A stretch of 64,000 nt of DNA from Firmicutes bacterium ADurb.Bin146 (GTDB taxonomy: Bacteria; Bacillota; Clostridia; DUPQ01), in the NCBI GenBank assembly GCA_002070475.1, contig MWDI01000024.1, positions 1 through 64,000 on the forward strand, in the 5' to 3' direction. Made by a program: the position numbers and the translations under genes. Position 1 is the first letter of the stretch, and every line of letters begins with the position of its first letter. Positions 23,722 through 33,479 of this stretch are shown here, piece by piece. The notes under the pieces are model-generated. The model did no database searches, was not told the DNA's origin, and worked only from the letters and a program-made list of their open reading frames with translations.

Positions 23722-24033
23722 CTATACCTCAAGCAAATCTAATATAGCTTGTTTTGATTGTACGCCAACAGTTCTTCTTACAACATTTCCATTCTTGATA
23801 ACAACCAAAGTAGGAATGCTCATTATGCCATAGCGCTGTGCAAGTTCAGGTTCTTCGTCAACATTAACTTTACCTACTACCTTGTCAGTTACTTCAGCAG
23901 CAACTGCTTCTATTGTAGGTGCTACCATTCTGCAAGGTCCACACCAACTAGCCCAGAAATCTATAAGAACGGGTTTATCTGATTTTAATACTTCATTTTC
24001 AAAATTGCTTTTTGTTATTTTTAATACTGCCAT
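23722..24033 (-). CDS. trxA: Thioredoxin
   Basis: A 103-residue thioredoxin with the canonical WCGPC active site (C31 and C34) and the cis-Pro segment SIPTLVVIKNG. It reduces disulfides in cytosolic proteins using electrons from thioredoxin reductase, which is not encoded in this window. It is divergent from a peroxiredoxin that it could reduce. The ATG follows GGAGGG. Confidence 0.96.
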   Translation of the reverse strand: MAVLKITKSNFENEVLKSDKPVLIDFWASWCGPCRMVAPTIEAVAAEVTDKVVGKVNVDEEPELAQRYGIMSIPTLVVIKNGNVVRRTVGVQSKQAILDLLEV

Positions 24034-24134
24034 TTTTTCTCCCTCCTCTGTGGTTAAGCCAAATCATTTTCATAATCATATTATATACCTTGTATTTGTT
24101 GTAACAGTGACTTTATCACATTTTTTATATAAAG

Positions 24135-24163
24135 TTGCTTATATAATTAGGACATAGTATAAT
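24135..24163 (+). promoter_or_regulatory. Promoter of the peroxiredoxin gene
   Basis: TTGCTT at 24135-24140, a 17-base spacer and a perfect TATAAT at 24158-24163, followed by AGGAGG and the gene start at 24187. Confidence 0.75.
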
Positions 24164-24186
24164 TAACATATTAGGAGGAAATAAAT

Positions 24187-24864
24187 ATGGACGAAAACAA
24201 TTTAACAAGAATGCCCCTTTTGGGAGATGATGCACCAGCTTTTACAGCTGTAACAACACAAGGCAAGATTAACTTTCCTGCAGATTATAAAGGAAAATGG
24301 GTAATACTCTTTTCACATCCAGCTGATTTTACTCCTGTTTGCACAACAGAATTTATGACATTTGGATCAATGATGGAAGAGTTTAAAGCACTTAATACTG
24401 AGCTTGTAGGTCTTTCAGTCGACTCTCTCTATGCTCACATTGCATGGCTTCGCAGGATTCAGGAACTTGAGTGGAATGGAAAGAAAAATATTGAAATTAA
24501 ATTCCCTCTTATTGAAGATATCCGTATGGATGTTTCTAAACTTTACGGTATGGTTCAACCAGGACAATCCAATACTCAGGCAGTCCGTGCTGTATTTGTA
24601 ATCGATCCTAAGGGAAAGATACGAACAATATTGTATTATCCTCTTTCTACAGGCAGAAATTTTGACGAAATCAAACGTATTATACAGGCATTGCAAAAAG
24701 CTGATGCTGAACAATGTGCTACCCCAGCAGACTGGAGACCAGGTGATGATGTTATAGTTCCTACAGCTGGATCATGTGGTACTGCAAAAGAAAGAATGGA
24801 ATCAAAAGACGAAAATATGTACTGCCTTGACTGGTTCCTCTGCTTCAGAAAGCAAAAGAAGTAA
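24187..24864 (+). CDS. Peroxiredoxin (Prx6/archaeal-type AhpC/TSA)
   Basis: A 225-residue peroxiredoxin with peroxidatic C52 in the motif DFTPVCTTEF. The length and the extra C-terminal part (WRPGDDVIVP, then a Cys-containing tail) are typical of the Prx6 group. It reduces hydrogen peroxide and organic peroxides. Further Cys residues near the end could act as resolving partners. The ATG follows AGGAGG. Pairing with the divergent thioredoxin gives a peroxide-reducing system. Confidence 0.94.
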   Translation: MDENNLTRMPLLGDDAPAFTAVTTQGKINFPADYKGKWVILFSHPADFTPVCTTEFMTFGSMMEEFKALNTELVGLSVDSLYAHIAWLRRIQELEWNGKKNIEIKFPLIEDIRMDVSKLYGMVQPGQSNTQAVRAVFVIDPKGKIRTILYYPLSTGRNFDEIKRIIQALQKADAEQCATPADWRPGDDVIVPTAGSCGTAKERMESKDENMYCLDWFLCFRKQKK

Positions 24865-24906
24865 AACCAGAAAATGTACGAATAAAGAGTTTATATGTAA
24901 ACTTAG

Positions 24907-24935
24907 CAGCAGGGATAATCCCTGCTGTTTAGTTT
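24907..24935 (+). terminator. Rho-independent terminator after peroxiredoxin
   Basis: A 9-bp stem CAGCAGGGA/TCCCTGCTG with a three-base loop, then TTTAGTTT. Confidence 0.85.
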
Positions 24936-25091
24936 ATTCATTTTCCTTATATTTCAGACTTTTAATATCTGTTAAGAAAGATATAAAACAATAGATATGT
25001 TAAAAATATATCTTTACTATGATAAAATATTAATGCATTAATCTAGTTTTTATAATTAACAAACAAAACAGAAACTGAGGGAATCAAGTAA

Positions 25092-26030
25092 ATGAGCATA
25101 TATAACTATAGCAAAGAACTAAAAAAACCTATAAGTCTAGGCGATATAAATTTTAAGAATCCTTTAATCCTTGCATTTTTGAAATTTGGATGTTATCTCT
25201 CTTATTTACAGATTCCTAAATTCACATCTAAAAGCGAAATCAAAAAAAGTGTTATTAGAATACCTGTTGAAGATAATAAAAAAATACCTTGTACTGTTAT
25301 TGAACCTGCTGATGTTAAAAAAGCACTTCCTGCTATTATATATTTTCATGGCGGGGCTTTCATATTCCCTATTGTGAGCCTTATGATTAATAATGCCGCA
25401 TATTACGCTAAAACATTAAACTGCAGGGTTTTTCTACCTCAATACCGCCTTGCTCCTAAGCATCCTTTCCCGACCCCGTTAAATGATTGTTATTATGCAT
25501 ATAATCATATTATTGAATACAGTAACCGATATTTTGTTGATAAAACCAACGTAGTATTATATGGTGATAGTGCAGGCGGATGTCTTGCTGCTTCTGTATG
25601 CCATATGTTAAGAGATAATAATAAGCATATACCTAACGCACAGATATTGATTTATCCTGTGACTGATAATTCCATTACATCAGTATCTATGAATGAATAC
25701 AAAGACGCACCTTGGACAAAAACTGCTACTATCCATATGTGGAATCTGTATTTAAAGAATGGATATATGGATAAACTTGGATATGCAGCGCCTTTACATA
25801 ATTCTAATTTCAGTAATTTGCCTCCTGCTTATATTGAAGCATTGGAAATAGATACATTAAGAGATGAAGCAATAGCCTATGCGGAAAAACTTAAAGATGA
25901 AAATATACCTGTAGAAACATATTTAGTAGAAGGTGCATACCATGGATTTGATATAGATCACACATCTGCTTTAGTGAAAAGGGTTCTTGAACATCGTGTA
26001 AAAATAATGAAAAAATATCTATGCAAATAG
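25092..26030 (+). CDS. Alpha/beta hydrolase, hormone-sensitive-lipase type esterase
   Basis: A 312-residue esterase with the HSL oxyanion motif HGGAF, nucleophile S160 in GDSAGG, an acid in the segment IDTLRDE, and a catalytic His in GAYHGFD. It should hydrolyse short acyl or acetyl esters, possibly in detoxification or deacetylation of glycosides. The start is hydrophobic in places but there is no clear signal peptide. The ATG at 25092 follows GAGGGA. Confidence 0.92.
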   Translation: MSIYNYSKELKKPISLGDINFKNPLILAFLKFGCYLSYLQIPKFTSKSEIKKSVIRIPVEDNKKIPCTVIEPADVKKALPAIIYFHGGAFIFPIVSLMINNAAYYAKTLNCRVFLPQYRLAPKHPFPTPLNDCYYAYNHIIEYSNRYFVDKTNVVLYGDSAGGCLAASVCHMLRDNNKHIPNAQILIYPVTDNSITSVSMNEYKDAPWTKTATIHMWNLYLKNGYMDKLGYAAPLHNSNFSNLPPAYIEALEIDTLRDEAIAYAEKLKDENIPVETYLVEGAYHGFDIDHTSALVKRVLEHRVKIMKKYLCK

Positions 26031-26131
26031 ATTGAATTTATATAATAATGCTGTGTATTGAAATATAATTAATTATTTATAACTGCTTTAATGAGTTACA
26101 TGCACTTATTAAAGTGGTGTGAGCATATCAT

Positions 26132-26929
26132 CTATATGAACAACCAAAGACTCATCGCCATAATAATCATGCCTGCAATCATTCCATAAATAGAAAGATG
26201 GTGCTCTCCATATTCTCTAGCAGACGGAAGTAATTCATCTATAGATATGAATACCATTATACCTGCTACTGAAGCATATAAAACACCATTGATTGTATCA
26301 TTCATAAAAGGCATTAAGATAAGATATCCTATAAGAGCACCTATAGGTTCGGACAAACCTGAAGCAAAGGAATATAAAAAAGCTTTCTTTTTACTACCTG
26401 TAGCATAATATATCGGTACCGAAACAGCAATTCCCTCAGGTATATTGTGTATTGCAATAGCAGCAACAATTGGAATTGCAACTCTCGGTTCTTGCAAAGC
26501 TGCTACAAAGGTTGCTAGTCCTTCAGGAAAATTGTGTATTGCTACAGCAAGTGCAGTGAGCACACCCATTCTTTTCAACTTGCTCTTCTTTACATCTTCA
26601 TTTTCTGATTCAACAAATTTAACTTCATGAGGATTTTTTTCACTTGGCAAGAGCTTATCAATGAGTCCTATAAGGAACATGCCTGCAAAAAATGCAATAA
26701 TTCCGTAAAGAACACCCTTTTTCTCACCGTGTACAGCGGAAAGCATTTGTGATGCCTTTGAAAATATCTCCACCATTGATACATAAATCATTACTCCAGC
26801 AGAAAAGCCTAAGCTTATCGATAAAAACTTGGTATTTGTCTTTTTTGCAAAAAAAGCTATTAGGCTTCCTATACCTGTCGATAGTCCTGCTATAAGTGTC
26901 AGACCGAATGCTAACCATATATTGCCCAT
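26132..26929 (-). CDS. zupT: ZIP family metal transporter (ZupT-like)
   Basis: A 265-residue, eight-helix metal permease with both ZIP motifs, HNFPEG in helix 4 and HNIPEG in helix 5, which form the metal site. It imports Zn2+ and possibly Fe2+ or Mn2+. It is a single gene. The insertion sequence sits just upstream, about 150 bases from its start, and could have disturbed its promoter. Confidence 0.93.
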   Translation of the reverse strand: MGNIWLAFGLTLIAGLSTGIGSLIAFFAKKTNTKFLSISLGFSAGVMIYVSMVEIFSKASQMLSAVHGEKKGVLYGIIAFFAGMFLIGLIDKLLPSEKNPHEVKFVESENEDVKKSKLKRMGVLTALAVAIHNFPEGLATFVAALQEPRVAIPIVAAIAIHNIPEGIAVSVPIYYATGSKKKAFLYSFASGLSEPIGALIGYLILMPFMNDTINGVLYASVAGIMVFISIDELLPSAREYGEHHLSIYGMIAGMIIMAMSLWLFI

Positions 26930-27130
26930 AGATACCTCTTACAGAATTACTATATTAAAAAGTATATCATATTAAGAACTATCTAGGAATATGAATGTGT
27001 TACTGCAAAAAATATAAATAATACTAAATATTAATAAGTTTATTAAAAGCCTTCCTTCTTATTAATTTAATAGTATATACTGCACCCATACCAGTTGACA
27101 CAAATATGTAAAACATAGTTAAATGGAGGC

Positions 27131-27439
27131 ATGAGCAGACTAAGAAGAAATTTTGAACCGGAATTTAAAGCAAAGGTAGTGCTGGAGCTGTTGAGGGAGG
27201 AAATGACACTAAATGAGTTAGCAACCAGGTATCAGATCAGCCCTGTAGTAATAAGCAGGTGGAAGTCGGAATTCATGGAGAGAGCCCAAGAAGTATTCAA
27301 GAAGGGCCCTTCAACAGCAGAGAAGGAGCTTGAGGAGAAACAGGAGGAGATTGAAGGCCTCCACCGCAAGATAGGGCAGCTGACCGTAGAGGTCGACTTC
27401 CTCAAAAAAAAATCTGCGGAAATCCTCAAAAGAAAGTGA
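27131..27439 (+). CDS. IS3-family transposase OrfA
   Basis: 102 residues: a helix-turn-helix for inverted-repeat binding (EFKAKVVLELLREEMTLNELATRYQISPVVISRWKSEF) followed by a leucine-zipper-like coiled coil (AEKELEEKQEEIEGLHRKIGQLTVEVDFLKKK). The gene ends soon after a run of nine A (27404-27412), the expected frameshift site for making OrfAB. Confidence 0.93.
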   Translation: MSRLRRNFEPEFKAKVVLELLREEMTLNELATRYQISPVVISRWKSEFMERAQEVFKKGPSTAEKELEEKQEEIEGLHRKIGQLTVEVDFLKKKSAEILKRK

Positions 27440-27506
27440 ACGCCTGGAATACGTTGAGAGGGGTAACCCTGACATCACGGTAAAGCGGCAGTGCGAGCTC
27501 CTGTCA

Positions 27507-28277
27507 GTGAACAGGAGCAGCGCGTACTATGAGCGTAAAGCCAGGACTGAGGATAAGCGGAATATCAGGATAATGCACATTATCGACCAAATCCACACCG
27601 AGAGCCCTACCTACGGCTACCGCAAGATAACCGACATACTCAGGAGGGATATCCTGATAAACAGGAAGGCCGTAAGGCGTCTGATGGGGAAGATGGGGAT
27701 AATAACGGTATACCCCAAGCCTAACCTGAGCAAAAGATACCATGCCGGGCAAGTGAAGCCATACCTGCTGAGGAACCTGACCGTTACGCATCCCGACCAT
27801 GTCTGGGGCATAGACATAACGTATGTGAGGATGAGTAAAGGGTTCATGTACCTGTTCGTAATCATAGACTGGTACAGCAGATGCATAGTGGATTATGAGC
27901 TGTCAAGCACTTTGGACAAGGGGTTCGTGATGTCCTGCCTCAAGAGGGCGTTATCAGGGAAGAGGCCTGAGATAATCAACAGCGACCAGGGAAGCCATTT
28001 CACGAATCCGGAATACATAAGTCTTCTTGAAAGCAGAGGGGTCAGGATATCTATGGACGGCAAAGGGCAGGCTCTGGACAACGTGAGGACGGAACGCTTC
28101 TTCAGAAGCCTGAAGTACGACGACATATACATAAACGAGTACAACACGCCAGCTGAATTGAGGAAGGGAATAAATGCATATATCAGGAAATACAACTCAT
28201 ACAGGCCGCACGATTCCCTCAAAGGGGATGTGCCAGCCAATATCTACAGGAGGTCATATGCGGCAGCTGCCGCTTGA
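27507..28277 (+). CDS. IS3-family transposase OrfB (DDE integrase)
   Basis: 256 residues from a GTG at 27507. The RNase H-like DDE domain is intact: D in WGIDITYV, D in NSDQGSHF and E in VRTERFFRSLKY, with IYPKPNLSK and RPHDSL also typical. Homologous-looking residues continue upstream in frame to about 27423 (ERLEYVERGNPDITVKRQCELL). The natural product therefore probably starts in OrfA and shifts near the A9 run, or starts at a non-standard codon. The frame is +1 relative to OrfA, not the usual -1. Confidence 0.9.
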   Translation: MNRSSAYYERKARTEDKRNIRIMHIIDQIHTESPTYGYRKITDILRRDILINRKAVRRLMGKMGIITVYPKPNLSKRYHAGQVKPYLLRNLTVTHPDHVWGIDITYVRMSKGFMYLFVIIDWYSRCIVDYELSSTLDKGFVMSCLKRALSGKRPEIINSDQGSHFTNPEYISLLESRGVRISMDGKGQALDNVRTERFFRSLKYDDIYINEYNTPAELRKGINAYIRKYNSYRPHDSLKGDVPANIYRRSYAAAAA

Positions 28278-28331
28278 TAATACTGACAACAGGACAAGGA
28301 AGGAGCAACTATGGTTTCATCATTTCGTGTC

Positions 28332-28359
28332 TTGACAATGGGGAGCGGTATAGTATAAT
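28332..28359 (+). promoter_or_regulatory. Consensus promoter spanning the IS right end
   Basis: A perfect TTGACA (28332-28337, inside the IS terminal repeat) is 16 bases from a perfect TATAAT (28354-28359, just outside the element). It points into the metallophosphoesterase gene, whose first ATG (28358) overlaps the -10 box. Confidence 0.65.
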
Positions 28360-29197
28360 GGCTTTTATGATGGAATTTAACGGATTACAAAAAAACAGAA
28401 AATATAAAAAAATAATTAAATCAATTCTTATAATCACTACAATAATCGTATTGCTTGTTCCTCTCATATTATGGGGAAATAACAGCATAGTAATAACAAA
28501 ATATGAAAAATATAGCAGTGACTTAAGTGATACCTTTGATGGATATACTATCGTTCATCTGTCTGATCTGCATGGTAAAAACTATAAGGGAAGAGGAGTG
28601 ACTAAGTTAAGTACTCTTAATCCTGATATTATCGTAATAACAGGTGATTTAATTGATAAAAATGATAAATCCCTTGATGTAACAGAAGAGTTCATAAGGA
28701 GAATTATAAATATTTCCAAAGTATATTTCGTTAGTGGAAATCATGAGAATTTGTCTGATCAGTATCCTGCTCTTCTTCAGATATTAGATAAATATGATGT
28801 AACAGTACTGGAAAATAACAAACAAGAGATATTTATAAAAGACGAAAGCATAACTATATATGGATATTCAGATACTGAATATGAGATTGATACTGATATT
28901 TCTTTATCAAAAGATAATTTCAATTTAGTTTTATGTCATAAGCCATATGCTCCAGAACTATTCAATACTATAAACGCAGACCTTGTGTTATGTGGCCATG
29001 CACACGGAGGGCAGATACGTTTACCTTTTATTGGAGGGCTTATCGCTCCTGATCAAGGATTATTTCCAAAATATTCAGAAGGGATGCACAACTTTTCTGA
29101 TACATCAGTTATAATTAACAGAGGTCTAGGTAACAGTATTTTCCCGTTCCGATTATTTAACAGACCAGAAATAGTAGTAATAACTCTTCATAAGTAG
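28358..29197 (+). CDS. Metallophosphoesterase, membrane-anchored
   Basis: About 279 residues: one N-terminal membrane helix (IIKSILIITTIIVLLVPLILW), then a calcineurin-type phosphoesterase with all motifs (LSDLHG, TGDLID, GNHEN, CHKPY, CGHAHGG). It resembles YkuE/LpxH-like enzymes acting on lipids or nucleotides at the membrane face. Frames upstream of 28350 belong to the IS. The ATG at 28358 is within the new -10 box, so if that promoter is used the start must be the ATG at 28367 or 28370, almost leaderless. The native 5' region is lost or displaced. Confidence 0.88.
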   Translation: MAFMMEFNGLQKNRKYKKIIKSILIITTIIVLLVPLILWGNNSIVITKYEKYSSDLSDTFDGYTIVHLSDLHGKNYKGRGVTKLSTLNPDIIVITGDLIDKNDKSLDVTEEFIRRIINISKVYFVSGNHENLSDQYPALLQILDKYDVTVLENNKQEIFIKDESITIYGYSDTEYEIDTDISLSKDNFNLVLCHKPYAPELFNTINADLVLCGHAHGGQIRLPFIGGLIAPDQGLFPKYSEGMHNFSDTSVIINRGLGNSIFPFRLFNRPEIVVITLHK

Positions 29198-29271
29198 TCT
29201 TTTTTCTGCATTAAGCTAACTTATTGTTGTATAATATATCTATATGTAAATACAAATATTGGAGGAATATT

Positions 29272-30642
29272 ATGGACATATCTAAGCTTATACAGTCACA
29301 ACGTGTATTCTTTAATTCTGATGTAACAAAAGATATTAATTTCAGAGCAGATGCTTTAAACAAGCTTTATGATGCGATAGTTGTAAATGAAGAAAACATA
29401 CTTGAAGCATTAAAAAAAGATCTTAATAAATCTTCCTTCGAAGGCTACATGTCAGAAATAGGTATGGTAAGGGATGAGTTAAGGTATTTCATTAAGCATT
29501 TGAGAAAATGGTCACAACCCAAAAGAGTACTTTCTCCTCTCGCACAGTTTCCATCAAAAAGCTATATAATAGCAGAACCATACGGAGTGGTACTTATTAT
29601 GGCACCATGGAATTATCCGTTCCAGTTATGTATAGAGCCGCTTATAGGAGCAATAGGAGCTGGGAATTGTGCAATCATAAAACCTTCTGCGTATGCTCCT
29701 GCAACTTCTGAGGTAATAGCTCAAATATTAGAAAAAATATATCCTTCGGATTATATTGCAGTCGTTCAAGGCGGAAGAAAGGAAAATTCCGAACTTTTAG
29801 AACATAAATTTGACTATATTTTCTTCACAGGCAGTACTGCTGTCGGTAAAACTGTAATGGAAGCTGCATCAAAACATCTTACGCCTATAAGCCTTGAACT
29901 TGGTGGAAAAAGTCCTGCAATAGTAGACAAAAGTGCAGATATACCTTTGTTTGCAAAAAGGATAGCTTTTGGTAAATATCTAAATGCAGGACAGACATGT
30001 GTAGCACCAGATTATGTTCTAATCCATGAAAGTATAAAGGATGCATTTGTAGAAGCTTTGAGAATTGCTATTAAGGATTTCTTTGGTGATAATCCTATGC
30101 TAAATGATAATTTGCCAAGAATAATTAACGAAAAGCACTTTTATAGGCTTATAGAATTAATGAAGAATGAAAAAATAGCAACAGGCGGAAGAAACGATAA
30201 GTCACGTCTTTTAATTGAACCCACAGTTTTGACCGATATAACTTATAGCTCTAGAATCATGCAAGAAGAGATATTTGGACCTATCCTTCCAATACTGACA
30301 TACACTGATATTAATGATGTCATATCACATCTAAAGACTCGGGAAAAACCGCTTGCTCTATATATATTTTCTACAAACAAGTATGTACAAAAGAAGATTA
30401 CTGAAAGCCTTTCGTACGGTGGAGGATGTATAAATGATACTATAGTGCATCTTGCAACATCCAAAATGGGATTTGGCGGTGTCGGATATAGTGGTATGGG
30501 TTCTTATCATGGCAAATTCAGTTTTGATACATTCACTCATTATAAAGGCATTTTAAATAAAGCAAACTGGCTGGATCTTCCTATGAGATACCATCCATAT
30601 AGCGAACGTAACTATAAAATGATTAAAATGTTTTTGAAATAA
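29272..30642 (+). CDS. Aldehyde dehydrogenase (class 3 / fatty-aldehyde type)
   Basis: A 456-residue NAD(P)+-dependent aldehyde dehydrogenase with E209 in LELGGKSP and catalytic C243 in NAGQTCVAPDY, plus the FFTGST cofactor loop. The short form with a hydrophobic tail region (YSERNYKMIKMF) matches the YwdH/ALDH3 group that oxidises medium- to long-chain aldehydes. The ATG at 29272 follows GGAGG; an upstream in-frame TTG is not needed. It is the same strand as the phosphoesterase but has its own promoter-like sequence, TATAAT near 29230. Confidence 0.94.
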   Translation: MDISKLIQSQRVFFNSDVTKDINFRADALNKLYDAIVVNEENILEALKKDLNKSSFEGYMSEIGMVRDELRYFIKHLRKWSQPKRVLSPLAQFPSKSYIIAEPYGVVLIMAPWNYPFQLCIEPLIGAIGAGNCAIIKPSAYAPATSEVIAQILEKIYPSDYIAVVQGGRKENSELLEHKFDYIFFTGSTAVGKTVMEAASKHLTPISLELGGKSPAIVDKSADIPLFAKRIAFGKYLNAGQTCVAPDYVLIHESIKDAFVEALRIAIKDFFGDNPMLNDNLPRIINEKHFYRLIELMKNEKIATGGRNDKSRLLIEPTVLTDITYSSRIMQEEIFGPILPILTYTDINDVISHLKTREKPLALYIFSTNKYVQKKITESLSYGGGCINDTIVHLATSKMGFGGVGYSGMGSYHGKFSFDTFTHYKGILNKANWLDLPMRYHPYSERNYKMIKMFLK

Positions 30643-30651
30643 CTTGTGAAA

Positions 30652-31542
30652 CTATTTATGAAAAGAGTTTTTTGGTGAACTTGTAATTACAACTCCTAAT
30701 ATAATCAATATTGCACCTAAAATTCCTATTATTGTTATCTGTTCTTTAAGCAGTATTGCAGCTAAAATCATTGTCACAAATGGAATTACGTAAATATAAC
30801 TATTTGTTGTTACAATGCCTAGCTTTCTAACTGACAGGTTCCATATCAAATAACATAACCCGCTACCTACTACTCCAAGAAATAAAATGCTTATTAACAG
30901 TTTCGGATTAGCCAATGCTTCCAAATTAAAAGGCTTTTTTTCAAGTAAAAGAAAAGGAAAAGCTGTAAGTAACCCATAAAACATAACTTTACGTATTAAA
31001 AGAATATTATCATAACGGTTGACGACATTTTTAAGTATAAGCGAGTAAATTGCCCATGATAATGCGGATATAAAAGCTAGCAGATCCCCTATCGGATTAA
31101 GCTTTAAAATAAATGTCCCATTGAATACGACAAAAGCAACTCCTATAAAAGCGATTATGAAACCTGCTATAGTATTTATTTTCAGTTTCTCGTCTTTTGT
31201 AAAAATATGTGCTAAAAGCGCAGTCAGGATAGGAGATGATGCGACAATAATGCTTACATTTGAAGTGGAGGTAATAGTAAGAGCTGTATTTTCTGCTAAA
31301 AAATATATTGAACAGCCAGTCAAACCCATAAGAAGGAATATTAATTCATCTTTCCATATTATTTTCTTAAACCTTGGCTTCATTAGCAAAAGTACAATGT
31401 ATGCTATTATAAATCTCATTGTCATAACTTGAAGCGGCGTGAAATAATCCAACATGAACCTGCTTGCTATGAAGGTACTTCCCCACACTATTATCGTTAT
31501 TAATGCTATTATATGTGCCCAGGCCTTACTCTTTTTTCCCAT
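30652..31542 (-). CDS. EamA/DMT family transporter
   Basis: About 296 residues with ten membrane helices in two EamA repeats (WGSTFIASRFMLDYFTPLQVMTMRF near the start; LGVVGSGLCYLIWNLSVRKLG in the second). Members usually export amino acids or metabolites. An in-frame GTG lies at 31566, but the AAGGA site favours the ATG at 31542. Its stop is ten bases from the aldehyde dehydrogenase stop (convergent). Substrate unknown. Confidence 0.9.
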   Translation of the reverse strand: MGKKSKAWAHIIALITIIVWGSTFIASRFMLDYFTPLQVMTMRFIIAYIVLLLMKPRFKKIIWKDELIFLLMGLTGCSIYFLAENTALTITSTSNVSIIVASSPILTALLAHIFTKDEKLKINTIAGFIIAFIGVAFVVFNGTFILKLNPIGDLLAFISALSWAIYSLILKNVVNRYDNILLIRKVMFYGLLTAFPFLLLEKKPFNLEALANPKLLISILFLGVVGSGLCYLIWNLSVRKLGIVTTNSYIYVIPFVTMILAAILLKEQITIIGILGAILIILGVVITSSPKNSFHK

Positions 31543-31697
31543 CATTGTTTCCTTGTCAACCTGCACATTATATCAAAAGATTAAGTAAAGTAATAGCATG
31601 TTGTTATTGACAAGTAGTAAGTATTGCAGGGCATCCGACATATTATGAATAACCTGAAAGGTTAGCTCTCTAATTACAGCTTTTTATTAGATTCGCT

Positions 31698-32552
31698 TTA
31701 TTTCTTCTTTCTTGACATGCTTAACAATGCCAATCCGAAAAATAGTATTCCTGTAACTATCAGTATTAACAAATGAACTGAAGGAGTCATTGTGTACTCG
31801 TTGAATTTAAATACAACTCCTAGCATTTGCTTTATTTCATCTGCTGCTTCAACAGGTATTTGTTCAAAAGCTTTATCCATCATCTTTCCCATCATTATCT
31901 GACGTAAAAGCACTGCACTATGAGATACAGGGAAAAACTTTATAATATATTGTACTGCATTAGGCAGCATGCCTATTGGCAGATATATGCCTGTTAGGAA
32001 TCCTATCAGGGTTCCAGATATTGTTGAAGCGGTTGCAAATCCGTTCTGGCTGTTAAAGAATGACACGATAAAGAATGCAAAAGATGTACTCATAAAAGTA
32101 GATAAAAGTATGATACCGAGTATCTTGACAAAAACAAGGAAGCTTATAAGCTCACCGCCTTGAATAAGTATATAACCCTGAGCAAGAACTAACGTAAACA
32201 GACTGAGTATTACCCCTATTATAAATGAGCTTACGATATAACCTGAAGTAATACCAAAACGACTTACTGGTGAACAGTAGAAATCCTTATAAATCTTAGA
32301 GGTCCTATCAGTAATCATTGTGCCAAATGCTCCCATTGCTGCTGTAAATGGAGTAACAGCAATAAGTCCAGCCATTATCCAGCTGTCCATTATTGATCTT
32401 GCATTTTCAATCCCTGGAAAACTATTCGACCAAACATCCCCTAAAAAAAGCAGGTATAAGACTACAATAATCAAAGAAGCTAATAAAGAAAAGAAGACTG
32501 CTGCCTTATCTCTAAAAAAAACCAACAGGTTTCTTTTTGTAAAAACCATCAT
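31698..32552 (-). CDS. ABC-2 type transporter permease
   Basis: A 284-residue protein with six helices of the ABC-2/DrrB type (TKRNLLVFFRDKAAVFFSLL at the start and the late SGTLIGFLTGIYLPIGMLPNAVQ). The ATG overlaps the stop of the preceding ATPase by four bases, so the two form an exporter. It is the last gene of a four-gene operon. The substrate may be a drug, lipid or peptide. Confidence 0.92.
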   Translation of the reverse strand: MMVFTKRNLLVFFRDKAAVFFSLLASLIIVVLYLLFLGDVWSNSFPGIENARSIMDSWIMAGLIAVTPFTAAMGAFGTMITDRTSKIYKDFYCSPVSRFGITSGYIVSSFIIGVILSLFTLVLAQGYILIQGGELISFLVFVKILGIILLSTFMSTSFAFFIVSFFNSQNGFATASTISGTLIGFLTGIYLPIGMLPNAVQYIIKFFPVSHSAVLLRQIMMGKMMDKAFEQIPVEAADEIKQMLGVVFKFNEYTMTPSVHLLILIVTGILFFGLALLSMSRKKK

Positions 32553-33463
32553 GATCTTATCTCCTTTCCCGTAATTCCAATAAATGCATCATCCATCGTG
32601 CCTGCTGTTACTTCAAATCCTTTTATGTGTTCTTTTAAGGATTGTATAATATCCAGTGCTTCCATAGTTTCCTTCAATACTACATTAACGTAGTCAGATA
32701 CGATTTCATTAGGAATATTCATGCCATTTAATATAGAGCTAACTTTTTTGGAATCCTTGCATATCAAGGAAAGCTTGTCTTTTGCATAAGTCTCCTTAAG
32801 ATAAGATGGTGTTCCTTTTGCTGAAATTTTCCCTTCATCAATAATAATTACATAATCAGCTTCTGCAGCTTCCTCCATATAGTGTGTTGTAAGGAACAAT
32901 GTCATATTATTAGTTTTTTGTATTTTTTGTACAATTTCCCATACGCTTTTTCTTGTCTGAGGATCTAATCCGGTTGTGGGTTCGTCCAAAAATAGTATCT
33001 GCGGTTTATTTATCAGCGCTCTTGCGATATCACACCTTCTTCTTTGTCCTCCAGAAAGTTTACCGTATGGCCTTTTCAACAAATCAGTTATTCCCATTAA
33101 TTCCGCTGTTTCCTTAACTGCTTGTTTTAACTCTGTTTTATCTTTTTTATAAAGACCGCCTCTTATAATCAGATTCTCTTCAACAGTAAGAAGATTATCC
33201 AGCAATCCATCTTGAAAAACAGCTCCAATCTTATTCCTTATAGCATTATCATCTTTTCCTAGTTCAAGCCCGTCAATAACTACACTGCCTGAGTCTTTTT
33301 TTAAAAAGGTGCAGATAATATCAATTGTGGTGGACTTCCCTGCTCCGTTAGGGCCTAAAAAAGCAAAAAGTTTTCCTTTTTCCACATAAAAGCTTATTCC
33401 TTTAACAGCATGAATCGTACCATAAGATTTAGACAAATCCTTTACTTCAATAATTTTGTCCAT
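32549..33463 (-). CDS. ABC transporter ATP-binding protein (DrrA-like)
   Basis: A 304-residue ATPase with Walker A GPNGAGKST, the ABC signature LSGGQRRR, Walker B LFLDEPTTGLD and a C-terminal extension typical of daunorubicin-resistance ATPases. It powers the ABC-2 permease with which it overlaps. Its start is 16 bases after the stop of the large permease at 33480. Confidence 0.95.
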   Translation of the reverse strand: MDKIIEVKDLSKSYGTIHAVKGISFYVEKGKLFAFLGPNGAGKSTTIDIICTFLKKDSGSVVIDGLELGKDDNAIRNKIGAVFQDGLLDNLLTVEENLIIRGGLYKKDKTELKQAVKETAELMGITDLLKRPYGKLSGGQRRRCDIARALINKPQILFLDEPTTGLDPQTRKSVWEIVQKIQKTNNMTLFLTTHYMEEAAEADYVIIIDEGKISAKGTPSYLKETYAKDKLSLICKDSKKVSSILNGMNIPNEIVSDYVNVVLKETMEALDIIQSLKEHIKGFEVTAGTMDDAFIGITGKEIRS

Positions 33464-33479
33464 TTGTTCTACTCCATAG

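Larger units (their letters stand above)
27081..28347 (+). mobile_element. IS3-family insertion sequence
   Basis: About 1.27 kb holding orfA and orfB of an IS3-type transposase, visibly richer in G+C than the AT-rich host DNA. Imperfect terminal inverted repeats are seen: left TGCACCCATACCAGTTGACA from 27081, right the complement of TTGACAATGGGGAGCG ending near 28347. They match in part (GC, CCC AT, GACAC). A clear target duplication was not found, so the ends are approximate. Confidence 0.85.

Noticed and set aside
28274..28357. Extended N-terminus of the metallophosphoesterase from 28274
   Set aside because: The added residues come from the insertion-sequence end and the frame is fortuitous; the membrane anchor begins after 28358.
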